A DNA stretch of 7,129 nucleotides from positions 1 to 7,129 of the forward strand of contig WFTU01000168.1 of assembly GCA_015485375.1 (NCBI GenBank), written 5' to 3'. Position numbers and translations under genes: made by a program. Under the pieces are notes generated by a model that was not told where the DNA came from, made no database searches, and saw nothing but the letters and a program-made list of their open reading frames with translations. Of this stretch, positions 1-5,843 are shown one piece after another. Source of the stretch: Paracoccaceae bacterium. Its GTDB lineage: Bacteria; Pseudomonadota; Alphaproteobacteria; Rhodobacterales; Rhodobacteraceae. Numbering within the stretch: the first letter of the stretch is position 1; each line of letters begins with the position of its first letter.

Positions 1-1134
1 CTGATCCGCGACACCTACAAGGTGATGCTGCAAATGGCCGTGGTCCTGACTTACGGTGCCAAAAAACCGGTCGTGAAAATCGGCCGCATGGCCGGCCAGT
101 TCGCCAAACCCCGCTCCGCCGATTTCGAGGTCATCGAGGGCGTCGAGCTGCCCTCCTACCGCGGCGACATCATCAACGACATCGGCCCGAGCGCCGAAAG
201 CCGCATCCCCGACCCGCGCCGCATGCTGGAGGCCTACACCCAGTCCGCCGCCTCGCTCAACCTGCTGCGCGCCTTCTCGCAGGGCGGTTTCGCCGACATG
301 AAGCGCGTCCACAGCTGGACACTGGAATCCACCAAGGCCGCCGAGGGCTACGAGGAATACAGCGACCTCGCCGACCGCATCGCGGATTCGATGGCCTTTC
401 TCGAAGCCGCCGGCGTCGATTCCACCACCGCCGAGACCCTGAAGCGCGTCGATTTCTACACCAGTCACGAGGCCCTGCTGCTGGAATACGAGGAGGCCCT
501 GTGCCGCACCGATTCCACCACCGGCCTGCCGGTCGCAGGCTCCGGCCATATGCTCTGGATCGGTGACCGCACCCGCCAGCCCGACGGCGCGCATGTGGAA
601 TTCTGCCGCGGCGTCCAGAACCCGATCGGCATGAAATGCGGCCCCTCGATCACGCCGGACGAGTTGCTGCGCCTGATCGACACGCTCAACCCGGAAAACG
701 AGGCCGGCCGCCTGACCCTGATCGCCCGTTTCGGTGCCGGCAAGGTCGGCGACCACCTGCCGGAACTGATCCGCGCCGTGGAACGCGAGGGCCGCAAGGT
801 CGTCTGGTCCTGCGACCCGATGCACGGCAACACCATCAAATCCGACAGCGGCTACAAAACCCGCCCGTTCGAGCAGGTTCTGGCCGAGGTCCGCGAATTC
901 TTCGCCATCCATCAGGCCGAAGGCACCTATGCCGGCGGCGTCCACTTCGAAATGACCGGCAAGGACGTCACCGAATGCACCGGCGGCCTGCGCGCCGTGA
1001 CCGACGAGGACCTTTCCAGCCGTTACCACACCGCCTGCGACCCGCGTCTCAACGCCTCGCAGTCGCTGGAACTGGCCTTCCTTGTCGCCAAGGAACTGCA
1101 GAACCGTGACGAGGCGCAGCGCGCAGCCGTATGA
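1..1134 (+). CDS. aroG: Class II 3-deoxy-7-phosphoheptulonate (DAHP) synthase, 5' end outside the window
   Basis: This enzyme condenses phosphoenolpyruvate with erythrose 4-phosphate to give DAHP, the first committed step of the shikimate pathway, in the cytoplasm. The frame is open from base 1, so about 377 codons are present; class II enzymes run to roughly 450-460 residues, so some 80 N-terminal residues lie to the left, including the expected metal-binding Cys. Family signatures seen: GRMAGQFAKPRS (bases 79-114), NPIGMKCGPS (619-648), ARFGAGKVGDH (724-756), DPMHGNT with its His at 823-825, VHFEMTGKDVTECTGG with its Glu at 949-951, and CDPRLN with its Asp at 1039-1041. The His, Glu and Asp correspond by family knowledge to metal ligands. 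The stop overlaps the serB start (ATGA at 1131-1134), implying co-transcription and coupled translation. The class II assignment is secure. The symbol is a convention borrowed from other class II enzymes. Feedback regulation cannot be judged from this part. Confidence 0.96.
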   Translation: MIRDTYKVMLQMAVVLTYGAKKPVVKIGRMAGQFAKPRSADFEVIEGVELPSYRGDIINDIGPSAESRIPDPRRMLEAYTQSAASLNLLRAFSQGGFADMKRVHSWTLESTKAAEGYEEYSDLADRIADSMAFLEAAGVDSTTAETLKRVDFYTSHEALLLEYEEALCRTDSTTGLPVAGSGHMLWIGDRTRQPDGAHVEFCRGVQNPIGMKCGPSITPDELLRLIDTLNPENEAGRLTLIARFGAGKVGDHLPELIRAVEREGRKVVWSCDPMHGNTIKSDSGYKTRPFEQVLAEVREFFAIHQAEGTYAGGVHFEMTGKDVTECTGGLRAVTDEDLSSRYHTACDPRLNASQSLELAFLVAKELQNRDEAQRAAV

Positions 1135-1973
1135 TGACGCATTTTCTGGTCCTGACCTCCGCGGTCGGCATTGACGAGGAAACCCCCGATCAGGTGGCGG
1201 AAATGGTCAATGCCGAGCCGAACCGTCTCGGCGATTGCTCGGTGGAATTCGCCGTGTCCGGCGATGTGGAAATCCCGCAAATTCCGGGCGTCGATGTCAA
1301 TCTGGTCCCCGCCTCCAACCGCCGCAAGAAACTGCTGATCGCCGATATGGACAGCACCATGATCAACGTCGAGTGCATCGACGAGCTGGCCGGTTTCGCC
1401 GGCGTCAAGGCGCATGTCTCCGAAATCACCGAACGCGCCATGCGCGGCGAACTCGACTTCGACGGGGCGCTGCGCGAGCGCGTCGCCCTCTTGAAAGACC
1501 TGCCCGAATCCGCCCTCGCGACCTGCTACGCCGAACGCATCCGCCTCAACCCCGGCGCGCGCCGTCTGGTGCAGACCATGAACAAATCCGGCGCCTTCAC
1601 CGCGCTGGTTTCCGGCGGCTTCACCTATTTCACCGGCAAAGTCGCGGCCGAGGCCGGTTTTGCCCTCAATCAGGCCAACACCCTGCTGCTGGAAAACGGC
1701 CACCTGACCGGCGAGGTCGCCACCCCGATCCTCGGCCAGCAAGCAAAACTCGACACGCTCAACCGCCTGACGGCCGAACAGGGCATCACCCCCGCCGATG
1801 CCATCGCGGTAGGCGACGGTGCCAACGACCGCGCCATGGTAGAGGCCGCGGGTCTCGGCGTCGCCTACCACGCCAAGCCGACGCTCGCAGCCGCTGCCGA
1901 TGCGGTTCTGAACCACTCCGACCTCACCGCGCTACTGGCACTGCAGGGAATTGCCGAGAGCGATTACGCCTGA
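1131..1973 (+). CDS. serB: Phosphoserine phosphatase SerB
   Basis: SerB hydrolyses O-phosphoserine to L-serine, the last step of serine synthesis from 3-phosphoglycerate. It is a cytoplasmic, Mg-dependent HAD-superfamily enzyme. The 280 residues have an N-terminal part (about 1-67) in the ACT-like position of SerB, then the HAD core. HAD motif I is DMDST at 72-76 (Asp72 nucleophile, Asp74 acid/base), followed by the SerB-typical INVECIDELA. Motif II is Ser161 in SGGF, motif III Lys206 in AKLDTLN, and motif IV is GDGANDR at 228-234 with Asp229 and Asp233. All catalytic residues are present and the length is normal. The start overlaps the aroG stop by four bases. A second ATG follows at 1134, so the exact start could shift by one codon. 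There is only a weak GAGG 16 bases upstream, so translation probably depends on coupling to the gene before. The 3' end overlaps the convergent OmdA-type gene by 10 bases. Confidence 0.97.
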   Translation: MMTHFLVLTSAVGIDEETPDQVAEMVNAEPNRLGDCSVEFAVSGDVEIPQIPGVDVNLVPASNRRKKLLIADMDSTMINVECIDELAGFAGVKAHVSEITERAMRGELDFDGALRERVALLKDLPESALATCYAERIRLNPGARRLVQTMNKSGAFTALVSGGFTYFTGKVAAEAGFALNQANTLLLENGHLTGEVATPILGQQAKLDTLNRLTAEQGITPADAIAVGDGANDRAMVEAAGLGVAYHAKPTLAAAADAVLNHSDLTALLALQGIAESDYA

Positions 1974-2209
1974 CCCTTCCAGACCATTTTCATGTAAACG
2001 CCGCCGCGCTCCAGCTCGTCGAGCATTTGCGCCAGCCGTTTTTCACGCGTTTCCTGGCGCTTTGCCCGTGTGATCCAGCCGATATAGTCGTTTTGCTGAT
2101 AGGCCGGCCGCGCCCGATACGCCCCGTCCAGCCCCCGCGCCGCAAGGGCAGCGGCCACAAATTCCGGCATCGGGTATTTCTCGCGCGAGAGTTTTGAAAA
2201 ATCCGTCAT
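1964..2209 (-). CDS. Small YdeI/OmdA-type (OmpD-associated) domain protein
   Basis: This is an 81-residue protein built around the C-terminal module of the YdeI/OmpD-associated (OmdA) family. The diagnostic stretch is YIGWITRAKRQETREKRL at about 42-59, matching the family pattern Y-x2-WI-x2-AK-x2-ETR-x2-R, followed by a helix ending LERGG. Larger family members have an N-terminal YdeI domain that is missing here, so this is a stand-alone short form. The biochemical role is unknown; family names refer to bacteriocin protection and OmpD association in enterobacteria and should not be carried over. No signal peptide or membrane segment is visible. It starts 17 bases after the stop of the PAS_5 gene on the same strand, so the two are probably one operon. 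No clear Shine-Dalgarno precedes the ATG at 2209; Met14 is a possible later start. Its last 10 bases overlap the end of serB on the other strand. Confidence 0.8.
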   Translation of the reverse strand: MTDFSKLSREKYPMPEFVAAALAARGLDGAYRARPAYQQNDYIGWITRAKRQETREKRLAQMLDELERGGVYMKMVWKGQA

Positions 2210-2226
2210 GCGGATATTCTGGCATA

Positions 2227-2832
2227 TCAGCGCACAAGTTTCAAAAAATCCGCACTGCGCCGCGCGCCACCACCAGCCCCGCGCCCGTTGATGCTGCGCA
2301 AGGCCGGTGCAAAACCGGCCTGCGCCTCGGCAAACCCGACAGCGCGTTCGCGCAGGATCGGCCGCACATCGGCGTCAAGAATATCGAAACGCACGGGGGC
2401 CGTGAACCCGATGGGCGCGCGGTCGACACAGCCGATAATCCGGCTGACATCGCCGAAATCCGAGCGCAGCGGCAGCAATATCATCCGCACCTGCCCCTCG
2501 TTGCCGAGCGCATCGCGCGTGCCCAGCTGCAGTTCCGCCATCATCGGCCCGTCCAGAACCGCCTCTAGCACCTCGCCGAAACGCCCGCTGGCGGACTCGG
2601 TGAAAAACCCCGACGGCGACAGCCCGCGTACTTCCATCCCCGCCATTTCGCAAATCGTCAGCCCGGCAATCCGCACCCGCGTATCGCCCGCCGACAGGTG
2701 TTCCGGAATGAACAGCGTATCCAGCACCTCCGGTATCTCGCGCGGCGAGATTTCCGAGCGGAACGGCGGCAGGTTGCCCTCGCGCAGCCCCTGCCAGTGA
2801 TCGTGAAGAATGGAGATGGTATCGCTGAACAT
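2227..2832 (-). CDS. PAS_5-family single-PAS-domain protein
   Basis: This 201-residue soluble protein has the layout of the alphaproteobacterial PAS_5 family. An N-terminal helix containing W13 is followed by PPFRSEISPREIPEVLDTLF (22-41), the PAS core RIAGLTICEMAGMEVRGLSP (54-73), strands around QVRMILLPLRSDFGDVSRII (114-133) and a charged C-terminal tail (about 160-201) with a short Gly/Arg-rich stretch. No output domain (kinase, GGDEF, HTH) is attached, so it probably acts by binding a partner or ligand. Function is unknown. Caulobacter MopJ, a single-domain PAS protein acting on cell-cycle kinases upstream of CtrA, is as I recall of this general kind, but orthology cannot be tested here. 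The ATG at 2832 has GGAA about 6 bases upstream on its strand. The spacer in front carries a TTAA-N7-TTAA box, so CtrA control is plausible. It heads a likely two-gene operon with the OmdA-type gene. Confidence 0.85.
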   Translation of the reverse strand: MFSDTISILHDHWQGLREGNLPPFRSEISPREIPEVLDTLFIPEHLSAGDTRVRIAGLTICEMAGMEVRGLSPSGFFTESASGRFGEVLEAVLDGPMMAELQLGTRDALGNEGQVRMILLPLRSDFGDVSRIIGCVDRAPIGFTAPVRFDILDADVRPILRERAVGFAEAQAGFAPALRSINGRGAGGGARRSADFLKLVR

Positions 2833-2925
2833 CGTATTTCCGGCCCTGTTGCGCCGCCTCGAATAGTTACTACTTCGTTAATGTATAACATTTTAGCGGA
2901 ATTGAGAGCATTTTGCTGAACCTTG

Positions 2926-2953
2926 GTTAACAATGCGTTAACAATGCTTAACC
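2926..2953. promoter_or_regulatory. Putative CtrA box cluster with a tandem 11-base repeat
   Basis: The 11-mer GTTAACAATGC occurs twice head to tail (2926-2936 and 2937-2947) and is followed by TTAACC (2948-2953). This places TTAA at 2927, 2938 and 2948. The first pair is spaced exactly TTAA-N7-TTAA, the established CtrA consensus; the second pair is TTAA-N6-TTAA. The outer ends GGTTAA (2925-2930) and TTAACC (2948-2953) are inverted repeats. On the - strand the first pair reads TTAA-N7-TTAACC, the better extended match. A GANTC site (GATTC, 2954-2958), the CcrM methylation target in alphaproteobacteria, abuts the cluster. It lies in the divergent spacer, about 23 bases before the yicC start and 94 bases before the PAS_5 start. 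That would suit activation of the PAS_5 gene or repression of yicC. Binding is inferred from pattern alone. Confidence 0.6.
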
Positions 2954-2963
2954 GATTCAGAAC

Positions 2964-2970
2964 AAGGGAA
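2964..2970 (+). promoter_or_regulatory. Ribosome binding site of yicC
   Basis: AAGGGAA lies 5 bases before the ATG at 2976. It supports that start, which also gives the conserved MQSMTGF N-terminus of the family. Confidence 0.65.
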
Positions 2971-2975
2971 CGCCC

Positions 2976-3854
2976 ATGCAGTCCATGACAGGTTTTGCCA
3001 GCCTTTCCGGCCACAAGGACGACACCGACTGGCTATGGGAGGCCCGCTCGGTCAACGGACGCGGCCTCGACATCCGGTTGCGCCTGCCCGAAGGGGCCGA
3101 GGCGCTGGAACCCCTGCTGCGCGCCGCCATCCCGAAACGGATGAAACGCGGCAACGTCTCGGTCTCGCTCAAACTCGCACACACGGGCGGCACGGCAAAA
3201 CCCCGCCTGAACCGCGAGAACCTCGCCGCCGTCATCGCCGCCGCGAAAGAGGCGCAGTCCATGGCCACTTTCGAGGGCCTGCAAATGGCCCCCGTTTCCG
3301 CCGCCGAGCTGCTGGCCAACCACATAGTCTGGACCGGCGCAGACACCCCCGCCGACTGGCTTGTGGAGGCAAAAGCCCAGATCGGCGATTTGATCGAATC
3401 CCTCGCCGCAGCCCGCGCCTCCGAAGGCCGCGCCATCGTCGAAATCCTGTCCGGTCAGGTCGGGCAACTCGCCACCCTCGCGACGCAAGCCCGCGAAACC
3501 GCCGAGGCCCGCAACGCCGCCGCCGGTGATCTGCTGCGCGAAAAGGTGAAAGCCCTGCTCGACATCACCGATCTGGCCGACGAGGACCGCCTCGCGCAGG
3601 AACTGGCGCTGCTGGCCGTCAAGGCCGACGTGACCGAGGAACTCGACCGCCTAGATGCCCACATCGAGGCCGCGCGCGCCCTGCTAACGGGCAAAGGCCC
3701 GGTCGGGCGCAAATTCGATTTCCTGATGCAGGAGTTCAACCGCGAGGCCAACACCCTCTGTTCCAAGTCCGGCTCCGCCGACCTCACCGCAATCGGGCTT
3801 GATCTCAAGCTGGTAATCGATCAAATGCGTGAGCAAGTGCAAAATCTGGAGTAA
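2976..3854 (+). CDS. yicC: YicC/YloC-family endoribonuclease
   Basis: This is a 292-residue cytoplasmic protein close to the length of E. coli YicC. The start MQSMTGFA is invariant in the family. It is followed by WEARSVNGRGLDIRLRLPE (21-39), with the family core RSVN-x-R-x-LDI-x-(L/F)-RLP, and RGNVSVSL (58-65). The C-terminal conserved block (DUF1732) covers about 241-292: GRKFDFLMQEFNREANTL, then CSKSGSADLTAIGLDLK and a terminal helix. Family members are reported to be endoribonucleases, and E. coli YicC is linked to turnover of small RNAs; the target here is unknown. The gene precedes gmk by three bases, a pairing common across bacteria, so co-transcription is very likely. Any promoter must lie in the AT-rich spacer 2833-2975, where a CtrA-like box sits about 23 bases before the start codon. 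Confidence 0.95.
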   Translation: MQSMTGFASLSGHKDDTDWLWEARSVNGRGLDIRLRLPEGAEALEPLLRAAIPKRMKRGNVSVSLKLAHTGGTAKPRLNRENLAAVIAAAKEAQSMATFEGLQMAPVSAAELLANHIVWTGADTPADWLVEAKAQIGDLIESLAAARASEGRAIVEILSGQVGQLATLATQARETAEARNAAAGDLLREKVKALLDITDLADEDRLAQELALLAVKADVTEELDRLDAHIEAARALLTGKGPVGRKFDFLMQEFNREANTLCSKSGSADLTAIGLDLKLVIDQMREQVQNLE

Positions 3855-3857
3855 CCC

Positions 3858-4502
3858 ATGCTGAAGCGCCGCGGCCTGCTGATCATCCTGTCCTCGCCCT
3901 CGGGCGCAGGCAAATCCACCCTGTCGCGCCGCGTGCTGGAGGACGACCCCGAGGTGCAGTTCTCCGTCTCCGCCACCACCCGCGCCCCGCGCGAGGGCGA
4001 GGTGGACGGCAAGGACTATTTCTTCAAGACCCGCGCGGAATTCGAGGCCATGGTCGAAAGCGGCGACATGCTGGAACACGCCGAGGTGTTCGGCAATTTC
4101 TACGGCACCCCCCGCGCACCGGTCGAGGCCGCAATCACCGAAGGCCGCGACGTGCTGTTCGATGTGGACTGGCAGGGCGGGCAGCAGATCCGCAACTCCC
4201 CGCTGAAAGACGCGGTGGTGTCCATCTTCATCCTGCCCCCCTCCATCGCCGCGCTGGAGGAGCGCCTGAAAAAACGCGGGCAGGACAGCGCCGAAACCAT
4301 CGCCAGACGCATGGACAAATCCCGCGACGAGATCAGCCACTGGGCCGAATACGACTACGTTTTGATTAACGACGATCTGGAACGCGCCGAAAACAACCTG
4401 CGCGCCATCCTTGTTGCCGAGCGCCTGCGCCGCGACCGCCGCCCGGAACTGACGCCCTTCGTGCAATCGCTGAACACGGAATTCGAGGAGCGCCGGAAAT
4501 GA
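3858..4502 (+). CDS. gmk: Guanylate kinase
   Basis: Gmk phosphorylates GMP (and dGMP) with ATP to give GDP, an essential cytoplasmic step in guanine nucleotide synthesis and recycling. The 214 residues match the usual length. The P-loop is SSPSGAGKST at 12-21 with Lys19. The GMP-binding region reads SVSATTRAPREGEVDGKDY (about 36-54). FYGTP and the Walker-B-like DVLFDVDWQGGQQI come next, then the lid segment with RMDKSRDEISHW. All hallmark motifs are intact. A GGAG at 3848-3851, overlapping the end of yicC, lies 6 bases before the ATG and confirms the start. The stop overlaps the start of the next gene (ATGA at 4499-4502), so Gmk and the carbonic anhydrase-like protein are probably made from one transcript with coupled translation. 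No fused domain is present. Confidence 0.98.
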   Translation: MLKRRGLLIILSSPSGAGKSTLSRRVLEDDPEVQFSVSATTRAPREGEVDGKDYFFKTRAEFEAMVESGDMLEHAEVFGNFYGTPRAPVEAAITEGRDVLFDVDWQGGQQIRNSPLKDAVVSIFILPPSIAALEERLKKRGQDSAETIARRMDKSRDEISHWAEYDYVLINDDLERAENNLRAILVAERLRRDRRPELTPFVQSLNTEFEERRK

Positions 4503-5026
4503 TCTATGAACTCGACGGCCGCGCGCCGCAATTCCCCGAAGACGGCGACTACTGGGTCGCCCCCGACGCCAATATCATCGGCGATGTGGTGCTGGAAACC
4601 GCCACCTCTGTCTGGTTCGGCTGCACGCTGCGCGGCGATAACGAGCGCATCACCATCGGCGCCGGTTCCAACGTGCAGGAAAACACCGTCATGCACACGG
4701 ACATGGGATTCCCGCTGAGCGTAGGGCAGGGCTGCACCATCGGCCACAAGGTCATGCTGCACGGCTGCACCATCGGCGACAACACGTTGATCGGCATGGG
4801 TGCCATCATCCTGAACGGCGCGAAAATCGGCAACAACTGCCTGATCGGCGCCGGCGCTCTGGTCACCGAGGGCAAGGAGGTTCCCGACGGCTCGCTGGTC
4901 GTCGGCGCGCCGGCCAAGGTCATCCGCCAGCTCGACGGAAAAACCGTCGAGAGCCTGCGCACCTCGGCCCGCTCCTATCAGGCCAACATGCGCCGCTTTC
5001 GCGACGGGCTGAAACCTATAGCGTAA
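4499..5026 (+). CDS. Gamma-class carbonic anhydrase family protein (left-handed beta-helix)
   Basis: This 175-residue protein consists of hexapeptide-repeat turns of a left-handed beta-helix (for example IGDVVL, IGAGSN, IGHKVM, IGDNTL, IGNNCL, IGAGAL) over about residues 24-125, capped by a C-terminal helix (about 146-170). Family members form trimers with metal sites between subunits. The three expected zinc/iron ligands are His66 (VMHTD), His83 (IGHK) and His88 (MLHGC). The Arg45/Asp47 pair (RGDN) and Gln60 (NVQENTVMH) fit conserved active-site positions. The acidic loop of methanogen Cam is absent, as in CamH/YrdA/PaaY-type proteins. It may therefore be a carbonic anhydrase, or act on other small substrates as PaaY does; sequence alone does not decide. 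GAGGAG at 4485-4490 inside gmk gives a good ribosome binding site. Its last 11 bases overlap the convergent chpT end. Confidence 0.92.
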   Translation: MIYELDGRAPQFPEDGDYWVAPDANIIGDVVLETATSVWFGCTLRGDNERITIGAGSNVQENTVMHTDMGFPLSVGQGCTIGHKVMLHGCTIGDNTLIGMGAIILNGAKIGNNCLIGAGALVTEGKEVPDGSLVVGAPAKVIRQLDGKTVESLRTSARSYQANMRRFRDGLKPIA

Positions 5027-5606
5027 CCCGCAGGCCGTTTTCGCCCGCCTGCATATCCACGGTTCGGCCCAGATCGCGCGCCAGATCGCGGGCCAGCGGA
5101 AACTGCACCAGCGCCGGTTTCACCGGCTCCACCGGCATCTGCCATTCCAGAATTTTCCACGCATCCCCCGCCTGCACCCGCGGCGCATCGGCCGCGATCG
5201 TCCAGATGCCACCCGCCTGCGTCACCACGATGTCGCCGCCGAGCGGCAGGGCGGTCTCCACGCAGAGCAGCAGCAGAAACACCAGTTTCACCTCGCGCCG
5301 CGGCGTGGCCTCCTCCAGCCCCTCCCAGCGCAGGCGCACGCGCTCCGATTCCAGCATCGCCGTAGCGGTTTTCACCACCTCCGGCCGCCCCAGAACCGCG
5401 CCGTCGGAGCATTGCCCGAAACAGATGCGGAAAAACTGCAGCTTCGCCTTGGCATTTTCCACACTGTCGGCGATCAGCCCGACCTCCGGCGTGGTGGTTG
5501 CCATCACCTCCAGCAATTCGATACCATTGCCGATAGCCCCGACAGGGCTTATCAGGTCGTGACAGATACGCGACGACACCAGCGCGTCCATGGAGGGCGC
5601 GGTCAT
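5016..5606 (-). CDS. chpT: Histidine phosphotransferase ChpT
   Basis: ChpT is the middle step of the alphaproteobacterial CckA-ChpT-CtrA phosphorelay, moving phosphate from the CckA receiver domain to CtrA (and CpdR). It acts in the cytoplasm as a dimer built like a degenerate histidine kinase. The 196 residues contain the phosphoacceptor motif SSRICHDLISPVGAIGNGIE (11-30) with His16, a first helical hairpin, and a C-terminal ATPase-like fold (about 90-196) without N- or G-box ATP-binding motifs, as expected for ChpT. I chose the ATG at 5606 (MTAPSMDALV), which places His16 where ChpT proteins have it. The frame stays open to an ATG at 5741, but that part is antisense to the DUF3553 gene. A GGTGG about 6 bases upstream is a weak ribosome site. 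The gene stands alone on its strand. Its promoter must overlap the divergent DUF3553 gene, because only 21 bases separate the starts. The end overlaps the carbonic anhydrase gene by 11 bases. Confidence 0.93.
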   Translation of the reverse strand: MTAPSMDALVSSRICHDLISPVGAIGNGIELLEVMATTTPEVGLIADSVENAKAKLQFFRICFGQCSDGAVLGRPEVVKTATAMLESERVRLRWEGLEEATPRREVKLVFLLLLCVETALPLGGDIVVTQAGGIWTIAADAPRVQAGDAWKILEWQMPVEPVKPALVQFPLARDLARDLGRTVDMQAGENGLRVTL

Positions 5607-5615
5607 AGTGCCACC

Positions 5616-5622
5616 GGAAGGG
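5616..5622 (+). promoter_or_regulatory. Ribosome binding site of the DUF3553 gene
   Basis: GGAAGGG lies 5 bases before the ATG at 5628. It selects that start over the long upstream open frame, which is antisense to chpT. The site lies in the 21-base gap between the chpT and DUF3553 starts. Confidence 0.65.
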
Positions 5623-5627
5623 CCGCA

Positions 5628-5813
5628 ATGAACCAGTTCCTGCAACCCGGCGACCTCGTGCGCCACCCCGATTGCCCCGACTGGGGTCTGGGGCAGGTGC
5701 AATCGGTTATCGGCGACCGCATCACGGTCAATTTCGAACATCGCGGCAAAGTAGTCATCAACGGCTCCGTCATCCTTCTGGACCTTGCGCCCGCTGCGGG
5801 CGGGCAGGGGTAA
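5628..5813 (+). CDS. Small DUF3553-family protein, Tudor/SH3-like
   Basis: This 61-residue protein matches the DUF3553 pattern. MNQFLQPGDLVRHPDCPDWG (1-20) is followed by GLGQVQSVIGDRITVNFEHR (20-39), then KVVINGSVILLDL, and a short Ala/Gly tail. The G-D-x-V-x-H-P ... W-G-x-G-x-V ... V-N-F ... layout is that of a small five-strand barrel. It resembles the C-terminal Tudor-like domain of UvrD/PcrA helicases, which binds RNA polymerase; that likeness is my inference from pattern, and the function of the family is not established. There is no signal peptide or membrane segment. It is divergent from chpT, an arrangement I associate with Rhodobacterales, so a shared promoter region or functional link is possible. 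A good GGAAGGG supports the ATG. The downstream olsB is on the same strand, but 153 bases away with its own promoter candidate. Confidence 0.85.
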   Translation: MNQFLQPGDLVRHPDCPDWGLGQVQSVIGDRITVNFEHRGKVVINGSVILLDLAPAAGGQG

Positions 5814-5828
5814 TCTCGACTCGAACCG

Positions 5829-5843
5829 TTAAGGTAAGGTTAA
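5829..5843. promoter_or_regulatory. Putative CtrA box upstream of olsB
   Basis: TTAA at 5829-5832 and TTAA at 5840-5843 are separated by exactly seven bases, matching the CtrA consensus TTAA-N7-TTAA. A GANTC site (GACTC, 5818-5822) lies 6 bases upstream, and a TGTAAT that could serve as a -10 element (5861-5866) lies 17 bases downstream. CtrA-activated promoters in alphaproteobacteria typically carry the box over the -35, so this spacing is suggestive. The expected target is olsB at 5967. Pattern evidence only. Confidence 0.5.

Noticed and set aside
1023..1916. A 297-codon open frame on the - strand across serB and the end of aroG
   Set aside because: It is antisense to two well-supported enzymes, has a low-complexity Gly/Val/Asp composition and no recognisable motif. 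Such frames are expected opposite GC-rich genes with strong third-position bias.
2288..2800. A 170-codon open frame on the + strand across the PAS_5 gene
   Set aside because: Its Ser/Pro/Arg-rich composition is typical of a shadow frame, and the opposite strand encodes a coherent PAS_5 protein.
3684..4466. A 260-codon open frame on the - strand across gmk
   Set aside because: It is antisense to guanylate kinase, with repetitive Ala/Gly/Gln/His composition and no family signature, so it is a codon-bias shadow.
5016..5606. ChpT as a true histidine kinase
   Set aside because: There is an H-box-like motif but no N-, G1- or G2-box ATP-binding motifs, and the length is about 196 residues, so it is a phosphotransferase rather than a kinase.
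5412..5627. An N-terminal extension of the DUF3553 protein upstream of 5628
   Set aside because: The extension is antisense to chpT, while a good ribosome site directly precedes the ATG at 5628 and the family's proteins are about 60 residues.
5607..5741. A longer ChpT starting at the ATG at 5741
   Set aside because: The extra 45 residues are antisense to the DUF3553 gene, and the usual ChpT layout has the phosphoacceptor His close to the N-terminus, which the 5606 start gives.
5788..5802. GC-rich palindrome CGCCCGC-T-GCGGGCG at the end of the DUF3553 gene as a terminator
   Set aside because: No T-run follows, the loop is too small for the full stem, and the sequence encodes the Ala/Gly tail of the protein. 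Intrinsic termination is not supported.
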